This document shows positions 24,011-34,629 of a stretch of DNA of 64,000 nucleotides, piece by piece. Numbering within the stretch: the first letter of the stretch is position 1; every line of letters begins with the position of its first letter. The stretch lies in contig NC_092575.1 in assembly GCF_037975245.1 (NCBI RefSeq), positions 2,671,001 through 2,735,000 on the forward strand, read 5' to 3'. Source of the stretch: Apostichopus japonicus (lineage: Eukaryota; Echinodermata; Holothuroidea; Aspidochirotida; Stichopodidae). The notes under the pieces are model-generated. The model was not told where the DNA came from. It saw nothing but the letters and a program-made list of their open reading frames with translations, and did no database searches. The translations under genes and the position numbers were made by a program.

Positions 24011-24555
24011 GAATTTTCTTGTGTACTTAACAATAGTAAAATTGTTAAATTAAAAGGGAAATAATTTGCAGACATTTTATGGCCATTCATAATCACAGAT
24101 TACATATCAGGCCCCGTGATGAATCAACAAAAGTGGAAAACTGAGAAGGGATTTCCTGTCACCCACCCTACCGACGAGAATATTGACTACAGAGGAAACA
24201 TAAGTATGTTTAACTTAAAGTGTTAATTTCATTACCATTGTCATCTAAAGGAAGATTTATTCTGTTACTATATTACGAAGTTACCCTTTGTACCTTATAC
24301 CACCATACTCAGTCTCCCCTTTACCCAATCTGTACAGTTATACCAAGGAAAAGCGAAGATAACCAAATTTGGAAAGAAGTAACAATTTTGAGATGCACTA
24401 TGCAGATTACCGTTGGATGATTATGTTTGCTTTTGTGGTCAAATAATATGAGGAATATGATTATTGTTGTCGAGAAGTTATAGACGGAATTGTCAAGTTC
24501 AATATCTGTATTTCTAAATGAATAAACGTTATTTCACGTATGAATTCCCCAAGAC

Positions 24556-25668
24556 CAGGGTTCGGTTTCTTCCGGAAGAAACCTATTTCTTCCGGGGACG
24601 TGGAAGAAACTGGAAGAAACCTGTTTCTTCCAGGTTTCTTCCAGTTTCTTCCCGAAGAAACTGGAAGAAACCGGAATAAACTGGAAGAAACTGTGAAAAT
24701 TGGCATATATGCAGCACAGCCCACATACATGATAAAGAGACAAATAGCTTTCCACCATCTGACTGAAATGCATACCATTGAAACCATCAAAATATGATAT
24801 TTTTGTTTTAATTATAATTCGGGTTGTTTTTCTACACCAAAAGATGTTTGCTTATAAATCACAATATTGAAGGACTACTTATCATCTTGCGATCCCCCCA
24901 TCAACCAGAATTGCATAACTGGCCATACTGTATGAATGATTAACCTGGATTGGCCCATGCACTTAATGAACACTAAGAAAATAGCCGAACAATATCTGTT
25001 ACATTTAGGCAATGTGTTTAATTTCTGCAACTCCCTAAATTACAACTTGTAGTTAACAGGAGGACTTGTCATCCCAACAGCAAAAAGAACAAACATCCAC
25101 CATTAAACAGCTGGCCACGAGCCAGCCCTCATTTCACACTACAACTTCCAGTCGAATCTGTAACCCTCATGTTTTGAGTTTAATCTCCACAAAATATGGT
25201 CATAGTGGTCAATGTCATCGTAGTACTGAGTGTGCATTGTAGTAGGCCTACACTAGTTTCCAGGGAACACTTGCCCCTCCACTCAGAAACTAGTTTTTAA
25301 CTAAGAACTGGGCTATAATCAGGACCATTCTGGTCTGCAAAATATTGCTTGCCCATAGTTGTTCCCTGAATTGTCCGATGCTAGTAGCCTAGTGCTATAT
25401 TGTGTACAGTATATGCTGGAGGCAGGTCATGTGCTCCAATCCTAGATATAGACTACCTAGATGACACTATAGTGCTTCTTGTCCATTTATTACATAGTTA
25501 GAAATCATTGCAGGTTGTTATGAAACTTTATCAACAGTTTTTCCCCAAAAAATAAGTTTCTTCCATTTTGTCCGGAAGAAACTGGAAGAAACCTATTTCT
25601 TCCGAGTGGAAAAAACCGTGGTTTATTCCGCGGTTTTTTCCACCCCCGGAAGAAACCTGCGAACCCTG
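24556..25668. mobile_element. 1,113-bp non-autonomous hAT element
   Basis: Begins CAGGGTTCGGTTTCTTCCGG and ends CGAACCCTG, with an 8-bp direct duplication CCCAAGAC at 24548-24555 and 25669-25676. The paralogous locus near 61955-61965 lacks the element and holds one copy of the site (acccagac), so this is an insertion with an empty-site partner. Both subterminal regions are packed with TTTCTTCC/GGAAGAAA inverted motifs. The interior has no transposase reading frame. Confidence 0.95.
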
Positions 25669-25965
25669 CCCAAGACTAAGAACATTATACACCCAAAATA
25701 CTGTCTACTTTTCTTCACATGCAGTTGTGGGATCAAACCAATTGGATCGACCATACCGGACCACGGACAAAGGTTTCCCTCTCACCCACCCTACTGACGA
25801 GAGTTGACTCATAAGATATTTCTGATGATGGAGAAAATAAGTCATACTAATAGATGCCTTATCATGTTTCCGTGTATTGGGTGTTATGTTACAGAATGTT
25901 AAGGGTACAGAATATTTTGCGCTTTCGTAAGAGGTTTATTTCCTTTCTCTTATATTGGCCTATGA

Positions 25966-26265
25966 GGTGGAAGGAGGGAGGGAGGGGAGGGGACGGGAGG
26001 GAGGGAGTTGAGGGGAGGGGAGTTGAGGGGAGGGAGGAGAGGGAGGGAGGGGACGGGAGGGGACGGAGGGGAGGGGAGTTGGGGGGAGGGAGGGGAAGAG
26101 GAGATATTTGATGACATTGAAAACGCATCCATGTGTCACATCCTTTTTATTTATACGTTTGTTCTTTCATTTCTGTTTTATTTTATTTTTATGAGGGGAG
26201 GGAAGGGGGAGGGGAGTTGAGGGAGGTGAGTGTAGGGGAGATGGAGGGGAGATATTTGATGAAAG
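25966..26265. repeat. G-rich purine tract with G-quadruplex potential
   Basis: Runs of ggaggg, ggggagggg and gttgagggg repeat across about 25966-26100 and again at 26193-26250. Several stretches have four or more closely spaced GGG/GGGG runs on the plus strand. A shorter form is at 62268-62312 in block C'. Confidence 0.8.
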
Positions 26266-26480
26266 TGAATATGCATCCATGTTGCACATTCTTTTTATTC
26301 ATACGTTTGTTCTTTCATTTCTGTTTTACTTTATTTTTATGTAAGAGTCATCTTTTTACAAACTTATCAAACGTGTCATTTCCTTGGCAAGAGCAGAAAG
26401 AGACGATGGGGTAGTTGCATTTTTCAAAAGAGGGAAACAATTATTATTTTCATCTGAAGCGAGGGTATAGTAGCTTGAAG

Positions 26481-26735
26481 CAGTGGCAGACTGGAAAATT
26501 CTTTTTGGGGGTCATTTCTAAAGGATTATTGTAACCTACAAAATTGAGATATATAGCGCCATTTCGCATCTAGGCATTCCTAAACTTCAAAAAAATCTCA
26601 ATGGCGAGGGGGACACCCCTCCCCTTAGACCCCTTCCCCAAGACGGCGATCGCTATGTAAGTAGCAATTCAATGAATAATGGGCCGGTCTAGGTGGAAAA
26701 TGCCCTGGCCGGTTTTAAGACCCAGTCCTCCCCTG
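26481..26735. mobile_element. 255-bp non-autonomous hAT element
   Basis: Begins CAGTGGCAGACTGG and ends CCAGTCCTCCCCTG, with an 8-bp duplication GCTTGAAG at 26473-26480 and 26736-26743. Its partner in block C' is longer (62449-63047), so this one probably has an internal deletion. Confidence 0.88.
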
Positions 26736-27408
26736 GCTTGAAGGAGTGGGTCCCAAATACCTTCTCAAATAATCTAGTCAATCGACGTGTAGAATATTGT
26801 CCTGCAAATTGGTTCCATATATAATCTTAAATTTACCCTGGGATTAAAAAAGTCCACCGGGCTGCCATATCAAAGATAATCAAATTAAAGGCTTGTTATT
26901 TAAGCACAATGCATCACAAACATACTCTTTTTACCCCAGTTCATTATTTTCTTTGTCGCTATTAGATTTTCCGCTTTTGTAGAAGTCCTGTTCAGAGCTA
27001 GTTCAGATGGAAATCAAATTTGCTATAAAAGAGGAACTAGAATCTAAGGCTTGTAGTTAACCATTTCCTGGTAACTCCGAGTTATTTTTGGGGTGTAGTT
27101 TACCAAAACTGAAATTTATGTATATTCCTTTAGTAGTACTCTGTCTATTGTCTCCATGTGAGATTACTATTACCGACTGAGATTGTGAAGGTTATGTAAT
27201 ACCAATATTAAGTGTTCTCATATTCTGATGTATCTATACTTTAAACAAAGTACTCTTATTTGAGACAATTATTTCGACTTTCTTAAACAATGAATCTTTG
27301 TTTTGTCCCAAAGAAAATGCATGTTTCATTTTTTCCCTTTTCTAAAACATCAAATTCCGTTTGTTTTCTTAGACGGTAAAATTCGTTTCCTAATTTTATT
27401 TAGAGCAC

Positions 27409-27772
27409 TTAAAGGGTGTGAAGACTCGCGCAAAAAGAAACGTCTAATGCCGGTAATTTGACCTAGTTTCGAATGAGGTGTAACAGAAGTGTTAAACACC
27501 ACCATCGATCCCAGAAAATTCTCACACAGCTACCGTCGGTATTTAGACACTAGTTTACAGTCAGTACATGCTGCGGTCAATACCCACAGCACAGTATACA
27601 AACGATACAGCGATGGACATATCAGGTCCAGCTTAAGATAATCATTAATGTATCACGTTTCATTACTGTCTGCATTTAGTAGCGACACGAACAAACGTCA
27701 CTTGCAAGCAACAGAGAGTTAACGTTTTCAGATGACCACACATGGTTTGGGGCGAGTCTTCAATGCCTTTAA
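27409..27772. mobile_element. ~364-bp TTAA-bounded MITE, copy 2
   Basis: Begins ttaaagggtgtgaagactcg and ends cgagtcttcaatgcctttaa. It is the reverse-orientation relative of 4138-4506. Confidence 0.8.
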
Positions 27773-27984
27773 ACTTCGCCATAAGTTTGAATATTTCTTT
27801 GCTTGTAATTTCTTCCTCTGTATGAAAGCTTTTACATTAAAATAATTACTTCTTCTTCTTCAATAAACTGAGGGAGAAAAAAGAAGGTAAAATCTGTTTT
27901 CTATTTTTAAAGTACTGAAGACTTGCCATAATTATCTCATCGCTCCCAGTCGCCAGTTAGGCAATGTACAGCTGTGTCAGTTAC

Positions 27985-28160
27985 CATAGCAACAGTGGTT
28001 AATTTTCCTGAGTAGCTACTTTCGGGGGGTCACCCATGGTGGGGTACCTCCATGAATGAGGGAGGGGGGAAACGTGTCCGTGTGTGGGTAAGGGCCCTCG
28101 GAACCAAAGGTCAAAGTTAGTTTTCTTAAGTTATAATGGGAATGTCCAGTACTATCAAAA
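27985..28160. repeat. dispersed repeat, inverted copy at ~54000-54217
   Basis: The stretch gttaccatagcaacagtggt ... ggggtcacccatggtggggt ... cggaaccaaaggtcaaa is repeated in reverse complement at 54000-54217. Repeat class unknown. Confidence 0.75.
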
Positions 28161-29268
28161 TAAGTGGTTGCCGTGGTAACCGAGGTCAAAGGTCATGTGA
28201 TTAAAGGTCATTAAAGGTATGACTAAAATAGTAAAATTTATCAGAATTTTTCAATTTACTTTACCTATGTAATAACTTTCCAATACAGAAACACATATTG
28301 TGGCAAAGTAATAGTAACTGAATGCACATTCCTTAGAATCAGCTGTTCCTTTTGATCGGCAAACACCAAGTAATTCTTCACCAGGAATATCCCTCTTATT
28401 TGTCAGAAAAGCGATTGCAACGGACATAAAAGCTTCCGAAAAGCTCTCCGGATGATCAACGAATGTATACTGCCGTGAATGAAGAAAGGATGAAACAAAA
28501 ATCTACCAGACTTTGAACAAACTGATGTACAGTCTTGGAGCTGTGTGGAAGAAAGGCCTATCGACAAGATGGGGTCCAAATGAAACTCATATACACTTAA
28601 GATAACTACTACATATATAACTCTAACCTTAAGACAATTCAATTTGCACGAAGGATACATTTAATAAACGCCACCCCCCCCCCCCCCAAGGCTGATAATG
28701 ACAATGTCAGATAGATTTCAACTTTATCCCTATACACTAGATTCCATGTACCAAATTCCACTGAATTAAATATAGGAAACCATCGTAGTCTATTTTACTG
28801 AAAGAAAGATCTACAGAGGCAAACACCACTATAATGTAAGTAGCAATACACATCTTTCTACCTGCTGATAGACATGGTCCTATGCACCCCTCTCCTTCCC
28901 CTCTCCCTGCCAGTCTAAAGGAATCCAAACTTGGCTTTATATGACCCTGAACAACGGTCATGTTTTGTTACAGTCTATATATAAAGAAAGGAAAGGAATT
29001 TCACAGGGTTAGAAAGAATGCTAGAGCTAGTGTCTAACCGTTCAAGTTGATATGCGGGTTCATTGTTAAGGGTGTAGCTATTTGAACTATACTCCAATAA
29101 TACACAATTTAGTTTGTTTATGTGGAAGTTCTGGTCAAAAGTCTTCCTCTACTCTAACTTAATGGTAAATGAATACAGACAAACTTATTCAACGACTGTT
29201 AGATTGACGATGAAAGACGATCATTAAAGTCAATCATCCAAAGTGTCATAACGTCTAGTATTAAATGT
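28161..29268. other. no gene seen
   Basis: AT-rich sequence with a poly-C tract near 28674-28687. Open frames of 74-85 codons on the minus strand have no recognisable features. Confidence 0.5.
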
Positions 29269-29840
29269 TTCTTTGGCAGTATGCCGAAGAAGTACAGGGC
29301 AGAGCTGGAACGTGTTCGGAAGTTAGCTATACTGCCAAAGAAGTACAGGGCAGAGCTGGAACGTGTTCGGAAGTTAGCTGAACGCTGCATTGGCTCAAGC
29401 CTTCCGTCACTCTCATCCATATATGAAGAGAGTGTGATGAAGAAACTAAGTTATACAAAGAAGATCACACACACCCTTTTCATAGTATTATCATGTTCAA
29501 CAGATCCGGGATACGATTACAGGTGCCCCATACTAAAAACGTCCAGGTTCCGCAATTCTTTCTTACCTGAGGCAAGACACTTGTTTAACTCGCGTGCAAA
29601 GCGATTTAGCCACAGTGTGTGATCTGTCACTTGCAGCTCTCTGTGCTGCTTCTGTTACTGTTCTAGTTCTGCTTATTTTAGCTTTATTCTCGTAGTTGTT
29701 CACTAATAGTTTGTTTATTGTATGGTTTTGTTTGTGTTCACTAATGTTTTACTTTGTTTACTGTCGACGTGAAATAGTTTCCGTTTTTGTTTTTCTGAAA
29801 TGGACAATAAAGTTTTCTTTCTATTTATCTATCTAAACTT
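29269..29840 (+). mobile_element. LINE 3' end with internal 57-bp duplication
   Basis: The 113-codon frame at 29281-29622 ends with a pattern typical of LINE reverse-transcriptase C-termini (HTLFIVLSC...YRCPILKTSRFRNSFLPEA, then RHLFNSRAKR). A 57-bp segment (KKYRAELERVRKLA) is duplicated in tandem at 29281-29381. After the stop comes a short 3' UTR ending in a TTTATCTATC-type tail near 29814-29835. 5'-truncated; LINE family not assigned. Confidence 0.65.
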
Positions 29841-30123
29841 TTAATTAACTCAGTTCTAACAGATTCCGATAGTGGCAGCGGAGTACAGAGAAACAACGCT
29901 CTCTTTAAACTGCCATCAGCAGTTTTAACAATATACGATACGTAACTGGGATAAATCTGTGAAGAGAAGAAGAGAATAGGTCCATTCTGTGGAGAACCAG
30001 GAGAGGGCTCGGCAGCTTCAGATAAGTTTGGGAACAAGGGATTTAACAACGGAAGGAGCCGAGGCTATAATATCAAAATATGCAAATTACGTAACTACTT
30101 GTGTGACGAGATGTTGTCCTGGA

Positions 30124-30716
30124 CAGTGGCGTCGCCAAGGGGTGGCCTGGGAGGGCACGTGCCCTCCCAAAATAAAATCATGCCCCGCCCCAACACCCAG
30201 GTGACCCCCAGATGTGATTTGTAGTGTTAAAAATCCATACTCAACCAAAAACTTTTTCTACAAAGGACGAAAAGGTATTATGAGCATCAGTAAAACTTCT
30301 TGCCACCGACCATCACAATAACCACTTGTTTTCTCACTGACAAGGTCACAGAGGCCCCGGCCTGAACCGCTAGTGCTTACACTTCACTACTATCCTGCAT
30401 GAATTTCAATTTCAACACTCTCATTTAAGAACATTATCAAAGCAAAAGGATTAATTCCCATTTTTTGTATAACTTTTTCATCCACCTCAATTAAAAACAT
30501 AAATATCGGACAGACTAAGCCCGAAATTTCTTTCACATAAAGTTACTTCAAGTTGCAAAATATAGTACCAGATTGCATCTAAGTACCCTTAATTAATCAC
30601 CCCTCCCCTTAGACCCCTACCCCAGGACGGCATTCACAAATAAACATTGTGCCTCCCTAATTAAGTGTTGTGCCTTCACTGTGTCCCCCAAGATTGAATG
30701 TCTGGCGACGCCACTG
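30124..30716. mobile_element. 593-bp non-autonomous hAT element
   Basis: Perfect 14-bp terminal inverted repeats (CAGTGGCGTCGCCA / TGGCGACGCCACTG) are flanked by the 8-bp duplication GTCCTGGA (30116-30123 and 30717-30724). No coding capacity. Confidence 0.95.
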
Positions 30717-30724
30717 GTCCTGGA

Positions 30725-31681
30725 GTAGGGATTTGTGATCAGTGACGTCATCAAACTTAAACGTAGTAATTGATGTACTTCTTTATCATGTGTGCGCTCT
30801 AACCTGTTGTTAATATCTGAATTATAATGAGTTCAAGCACATGATTCAATCTAATATATTATAGTTATGAATATGGTTATATTCCTCATCAGCCCCTGTA
30901 TTTCGTGAGCACACAATGTATGTGCAGAACTCAAATGTTCTGTAATAAGTGGTAAGTTTTGGGCCACATCTACATCCTTAGCAATTGAAAACAAAATCGG
31001 TGAACCCTTTTACAAGCAGCTGTGGATGAATGCTTTGTGCATTGCTGTCAAGCCTATCTATAGCTTATCATCCTCTGGAGTCCTGCCTCTCAGCCTCCAG
31101 GTGGTGCGTACACCCGGTCAGGTTAAAAAACGTTTCTACAGACTGTTTGATATTTGGGATCTGCTACTTTTACACTGTGAGGTATGTACAGTCACTGTAT
31201 TAGCTTAGGCTAAAAACTCAATCGTTTAAAAGAACAAGAATGATTAGAAGAAAAGATTAGTTACGTTCATCAAGTTTAAAAACTCCTTCAAAAGCAAAGT
31301 GGTGAGCAATCAATCTAGATGTAGACCGTCTGTTGTGTTCTTCCCAAGCTGTGTAATACGGTCGCCGCCTAACTCTATGATGGCGCCATTCATGTTTATT
31401 CCGTAGACCCAGCATGCTCCGTACAGTTGGGCAGGCGATCGAGGTGTAAACAGAGGGCGATATTCATTCGAGATCGTGAGCACATAGCACATAATTTTGT
31501 GGTACATACTGAAACAGATACCGATGGTCTTCAACAAGACTAATTAGCCTTGAGTTGCCATTTAAATTCTTGTTTTAATTTCCACTAATATAATATGTAA
31601 TATAATGTAATACAATACTGAAGATGGTTCTTTGCACCAAAACTGCTGTACTTATATGAGTTTGTCTGCCAGTCATTTTGC
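30725..31681. other. no gene seen
   Basis: Between the hAT element and the start of copy B. Only short open frames (60 and 75 codons), without recognisable motifs or convincing splice context. Confidence 0.5.
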
Positions 31682-32010
31682 CCATTATTGCATATATTGT
31701 TTTGGCTATGGAACTCTGGATAAATGATTCCCCGATGTAACTGAATTCCTATTCAATACCCTTTCCTGCTCCCCCCCCCCCCCCCGTCCACTGGGAAACA
31801 ATGGCCAATTAAGTCCACCAACGGTAGATTTGTATAGCTCAGTAAATGGATCATAAGCGTTATACATTCTGAGGGGATACTTGGGTAAATCCTGTTATGT
31901 GCAATCGTCTCTATAGTTTCAAATTTGTATTTGGTATCTTAGAAATGAAAGAGACCTATCAAACTGTGGTCATGGTTTGTTATGTATTCTCTCTCTCCCT
32001 CTCTGTGCAG

Positions 32011-32091
32011 TGTGCTGGATGTGATTGTTCTTGCCAACCACCAGAATGTGAAACAATCGATTGTCTCTGCTTTAAGATGCAACTTCACTGA
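32011..32091 (+). pseudogene. orphan copy of the last exon of the cysteine-rich membrane gene
   Basis: The 81-bp exon with its pyrimidine tract and acceptor (ctctgtgcag) copies 13374-13454. It encodes CAGCDCSCQPPECETIDCLC then FKMQLH-stop, with one residue change (Ala to Ser). The other exons are not in copy B. It could only be expressed by splicing from another transcript, so it is called an exon fragment. Confidence 0.8.
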
Positions 32092-33229
32092 GAACCGTCC
32101 AGAGGTTTACGTACATGTGCAATGTTATCGAAAATATTTAAAGCAAACATGGAAGTTTTTTCAACTTGTCTGCTGTAAGTCAATGAGCTGATGACTAGCC
32201 AGAATTTTCCTTTCACTACAAAACAAGAATTCATCGTGACCATTTATTCATCAATATTGAAGACCAAAGATATGCCGATCGTTCGGATTAAAAACTTACG
32301 TGTGGTGACCGCCGGCAGACAGATGAACTGGAAGAGATGTAGGGAATATTCAAGCTCATGAAGGAGGCGATCATAGAATGCCAGAGAAAAAAAAACAGAT
32401 TTTATGTCGACGCTTTGTCTTTGAAAAAGGGAAAGCTGCAGCAACTGCTAAACCCCCTGCAGCCAGGCTGAATAAGTATCAGACAAACTAAAGATTATCT
32501 CTGCAGAGGAGCAGTGCCTATTATGTGAAAGTGGAGAGCATGTGAGATGAAGTAGGATGCAGCCTCGCTGCGTCGATGCTGCAGCACATCTCGCTACAGA
32601 CTTTTGACGCTCTCCTTAGTTTAAAGTTCACCGCTGAGGAAAGGTGAGAGAAGTGTTATCAGAATAAAGCGACATAAGAAGATTGCAGTGTAGATACAGG
32701 ATGCAAGATGACAATGAAACTGACATTAATAGTTCTGGTAGAGAGGAAATAGTTTGAACACAATGTCATGCAAATTTGGGAGGGGAAAGGGGGGGTTGAG
32801 GCTTGGGGGGGCTATACATACAGTTGGAATCCACTTGATTTCATAGTGTTTTTGACATGCAACAGGATACCTTTAAGTTACAATATTGTCAGGCAAGTAC
32901 AAGATTTTAAGAAGCGGATAATTGAAAGGAAGGAAGCACGATGTCTAAAAACCTTGATATTTTATACCCAAGTTCAATTTTTATTTATTTTCTTTATTTT
33001 TTTATTTTAGCCAGTTTCATTATTTAAGAGCACAAAGTTAACCTGACTCAAATTTATCTTGTCAATTGTATATTGCCAATAAACTCGAATTATTTGAATG
33101 TCACAAATTGTTGAGAAAACGAAACAGCGTCACCTTGATATATGAGCAGAGTAAGTAAAATGGGTTTCTTTCTTTCAATTCCCTGCAGACGGTTTTGCTA
33201 AGATAAATTCATTACAACTTATAATAATG

Positions 33230-33264
<35 letters not shown>

Positions 33265-33266
<2 letters not shown>

Positions 33267-33618
33267 GGGTTATAGCCACGCCGGCCGGCGGCGGCCGGTG
33301 GTAACCGCCACTCACGCCTGCCGGCCGGCATTGGAAGTGAATAAACAGTCCACCGGCCGGCACAAAAAAGTAGTAAAATGCTTGTGAAATACAACAAAAG
33401 TAACAAATTTATCTTTCCCTTGCCGTAAAACATGATAATCACGTCACCTTTTTCTGTTATTTACCAAAATACCCTCAACCCCCACCGGGGCGTTGCCCTG
33501 GACCCCACCAGGGGCCCTTAAGCGGGCCCCTGGACCCCTGGCCGTGAGATGCGAGAGCTTTGCTCGCTACACTTCGCAAATTTATTTAACCAGCACTCAC
33601 AATCTCCTAGCTATAACC

Positions 33619-33621
<3 letters not shown>
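33265..33621. mobile_element. 357-bp hAT-like element inside a TA microsatellite
   Basis: Begins CAGGGTTATAGCCA and ends AGCTATAACCCTG. Flanks are tatatatg and tatatata, compatible with an 8-bp duplication but unresolvable in TA repeats. The GC-rich left end is full of GCCGGCCGG motifs. No coding capacity. Confidence 0.75.
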
Positions 33622-33658
<37 letters not shown>

Positions 33659-33689
33659 GAATATGTAGCAAGTGGTATGACAGATATAT

Positions 33690-33731
33690 ATAAATCAATA
33701 AAGAATTTTTCTGGTGTGTTATTCTTTATTG

Positions 33732-33764
<33 letters not shown>
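33690..33764 (+). mobile_element. tail fragment of the hammerhead-SINE family
   Basis: The stretch ttctggtgtgttattcttta ttgattata resembles the 3' tail of the element at 41093-41238 (complement: cctggtgtattattctttaa) and likewise runs into TA repeats. The tRNA-like and ribozyme parts are absent. Confidence 0.4.
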
Positions 33765-33766
<2 letters not shown>

Positions 33767-34035
33767 CAGGGGTTACAAACCCTCTGCTTGACCAATTGAG
33801 CCGTCCATGCCTTATGATAGTAGGTGGTGATCCCTACATAGTTCAGACTTTATAGAACAACCTTCAGTGGTTTCTACGTGTCATGAAACTTGCCACTGTA
33901 TTTATGGAATAAAATCATTTTTGGTACCCGGCCCATTCACGTGACCTACAGATAATGCTGAAACTATACTTGTACTTCAATATCACCTTTGAACGAATGT
34001 CCATTTCTTGTAACTTGTCGTTTTTAATATGTAAA

Positions 34036-34394
34036 CAAGGGCGTAGGAACCAGGGGGGCTGGGGCGCAAGCCCCCCAGTGAAAAATATGGGGGGCGGAAG
34101 TATCACAGCACCCCCGCTTCGCAAGTCAGAAAACCCCTTTTTCATTTCCAAAGAAGAAAAAAAATCTCATTTGGAGCACCAAATTGCATCTAAGACCAGG
34201 TGAAAATGCAAAATTATTTACAAAATGGAGTGGGTGTTTAAGTGTGCTATATTGCACCAAATTGCATCTGAGGCCACCTGGAAATGCAAAAAAAGTCCAA
34301 AGGGGATGGGGAAACCCCCTCTCCTTAAAACCCTCCGCCAGGCTGGCCATCAGTCTTCAGCCCCCCCACTCAAAAATACCTTTCAATGTCACTG
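34036..34394. mobile_element. 359-bp non-autonomous hAT-like insertion
   Basis: Flanked by the 8-bp duplication TATGTAAA (34028-34035 and 34395-34402). Copy A at about 14955-14975 lacks the insertion and reads continuously (aatctgtaaatattagttta). Termini are CAAGGGCGTAGG and AATGTCACTG; inverted repeats are short or degraded, so the superfamily rests on duplication length. Confidence 0.75.
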
Positions 34395-34629
34395 TATGTA
34401 AATATTAGTTTACATTCTTCATAATGTTGATGAAATAAACGTAGCAATCATTGAATATCCCTTGTTTTGTTTTCTTTCTTACTCAGTTATTAATAATATA
34501 GCGTTGTTGGGGTTCTTGAATATAATGGTAATGTAATATTTTCTTGCAAATAGCAATCCTTTTGTCGACGGAAATACTGTAGAGAATTGAAATAAACTCT
34601 TCGCCGACCCGTATAAATCATTTTGTGTT

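Larger units (their letters stand above)
23467..27772. repeat. duplicated block C (partner of ~60608-64000)
   Basis: Colinear with the right end of the window: 23467-24020 with 60870-61415; 24020-24555 with 61420-61965; 25669-26480 with 61958-62448; 26735-27772 with 63047-64000. Its first part contains two tandem ~560-bp units, each with aggccccgtg and gggatttcc..cacccaccctac boxes. Compared with C', block C has gained the hAT at 24556-25668 and has a shorter hAT at 26481-26735. No gene is recognised in it. Confidence 0.85.

Noticed and set aside
25854..26220. Gly/Arg/Glu-rich and Pro/Ser-rich ORFs
   Set aside because: They are translations of the G-rich purine tract on either strand.
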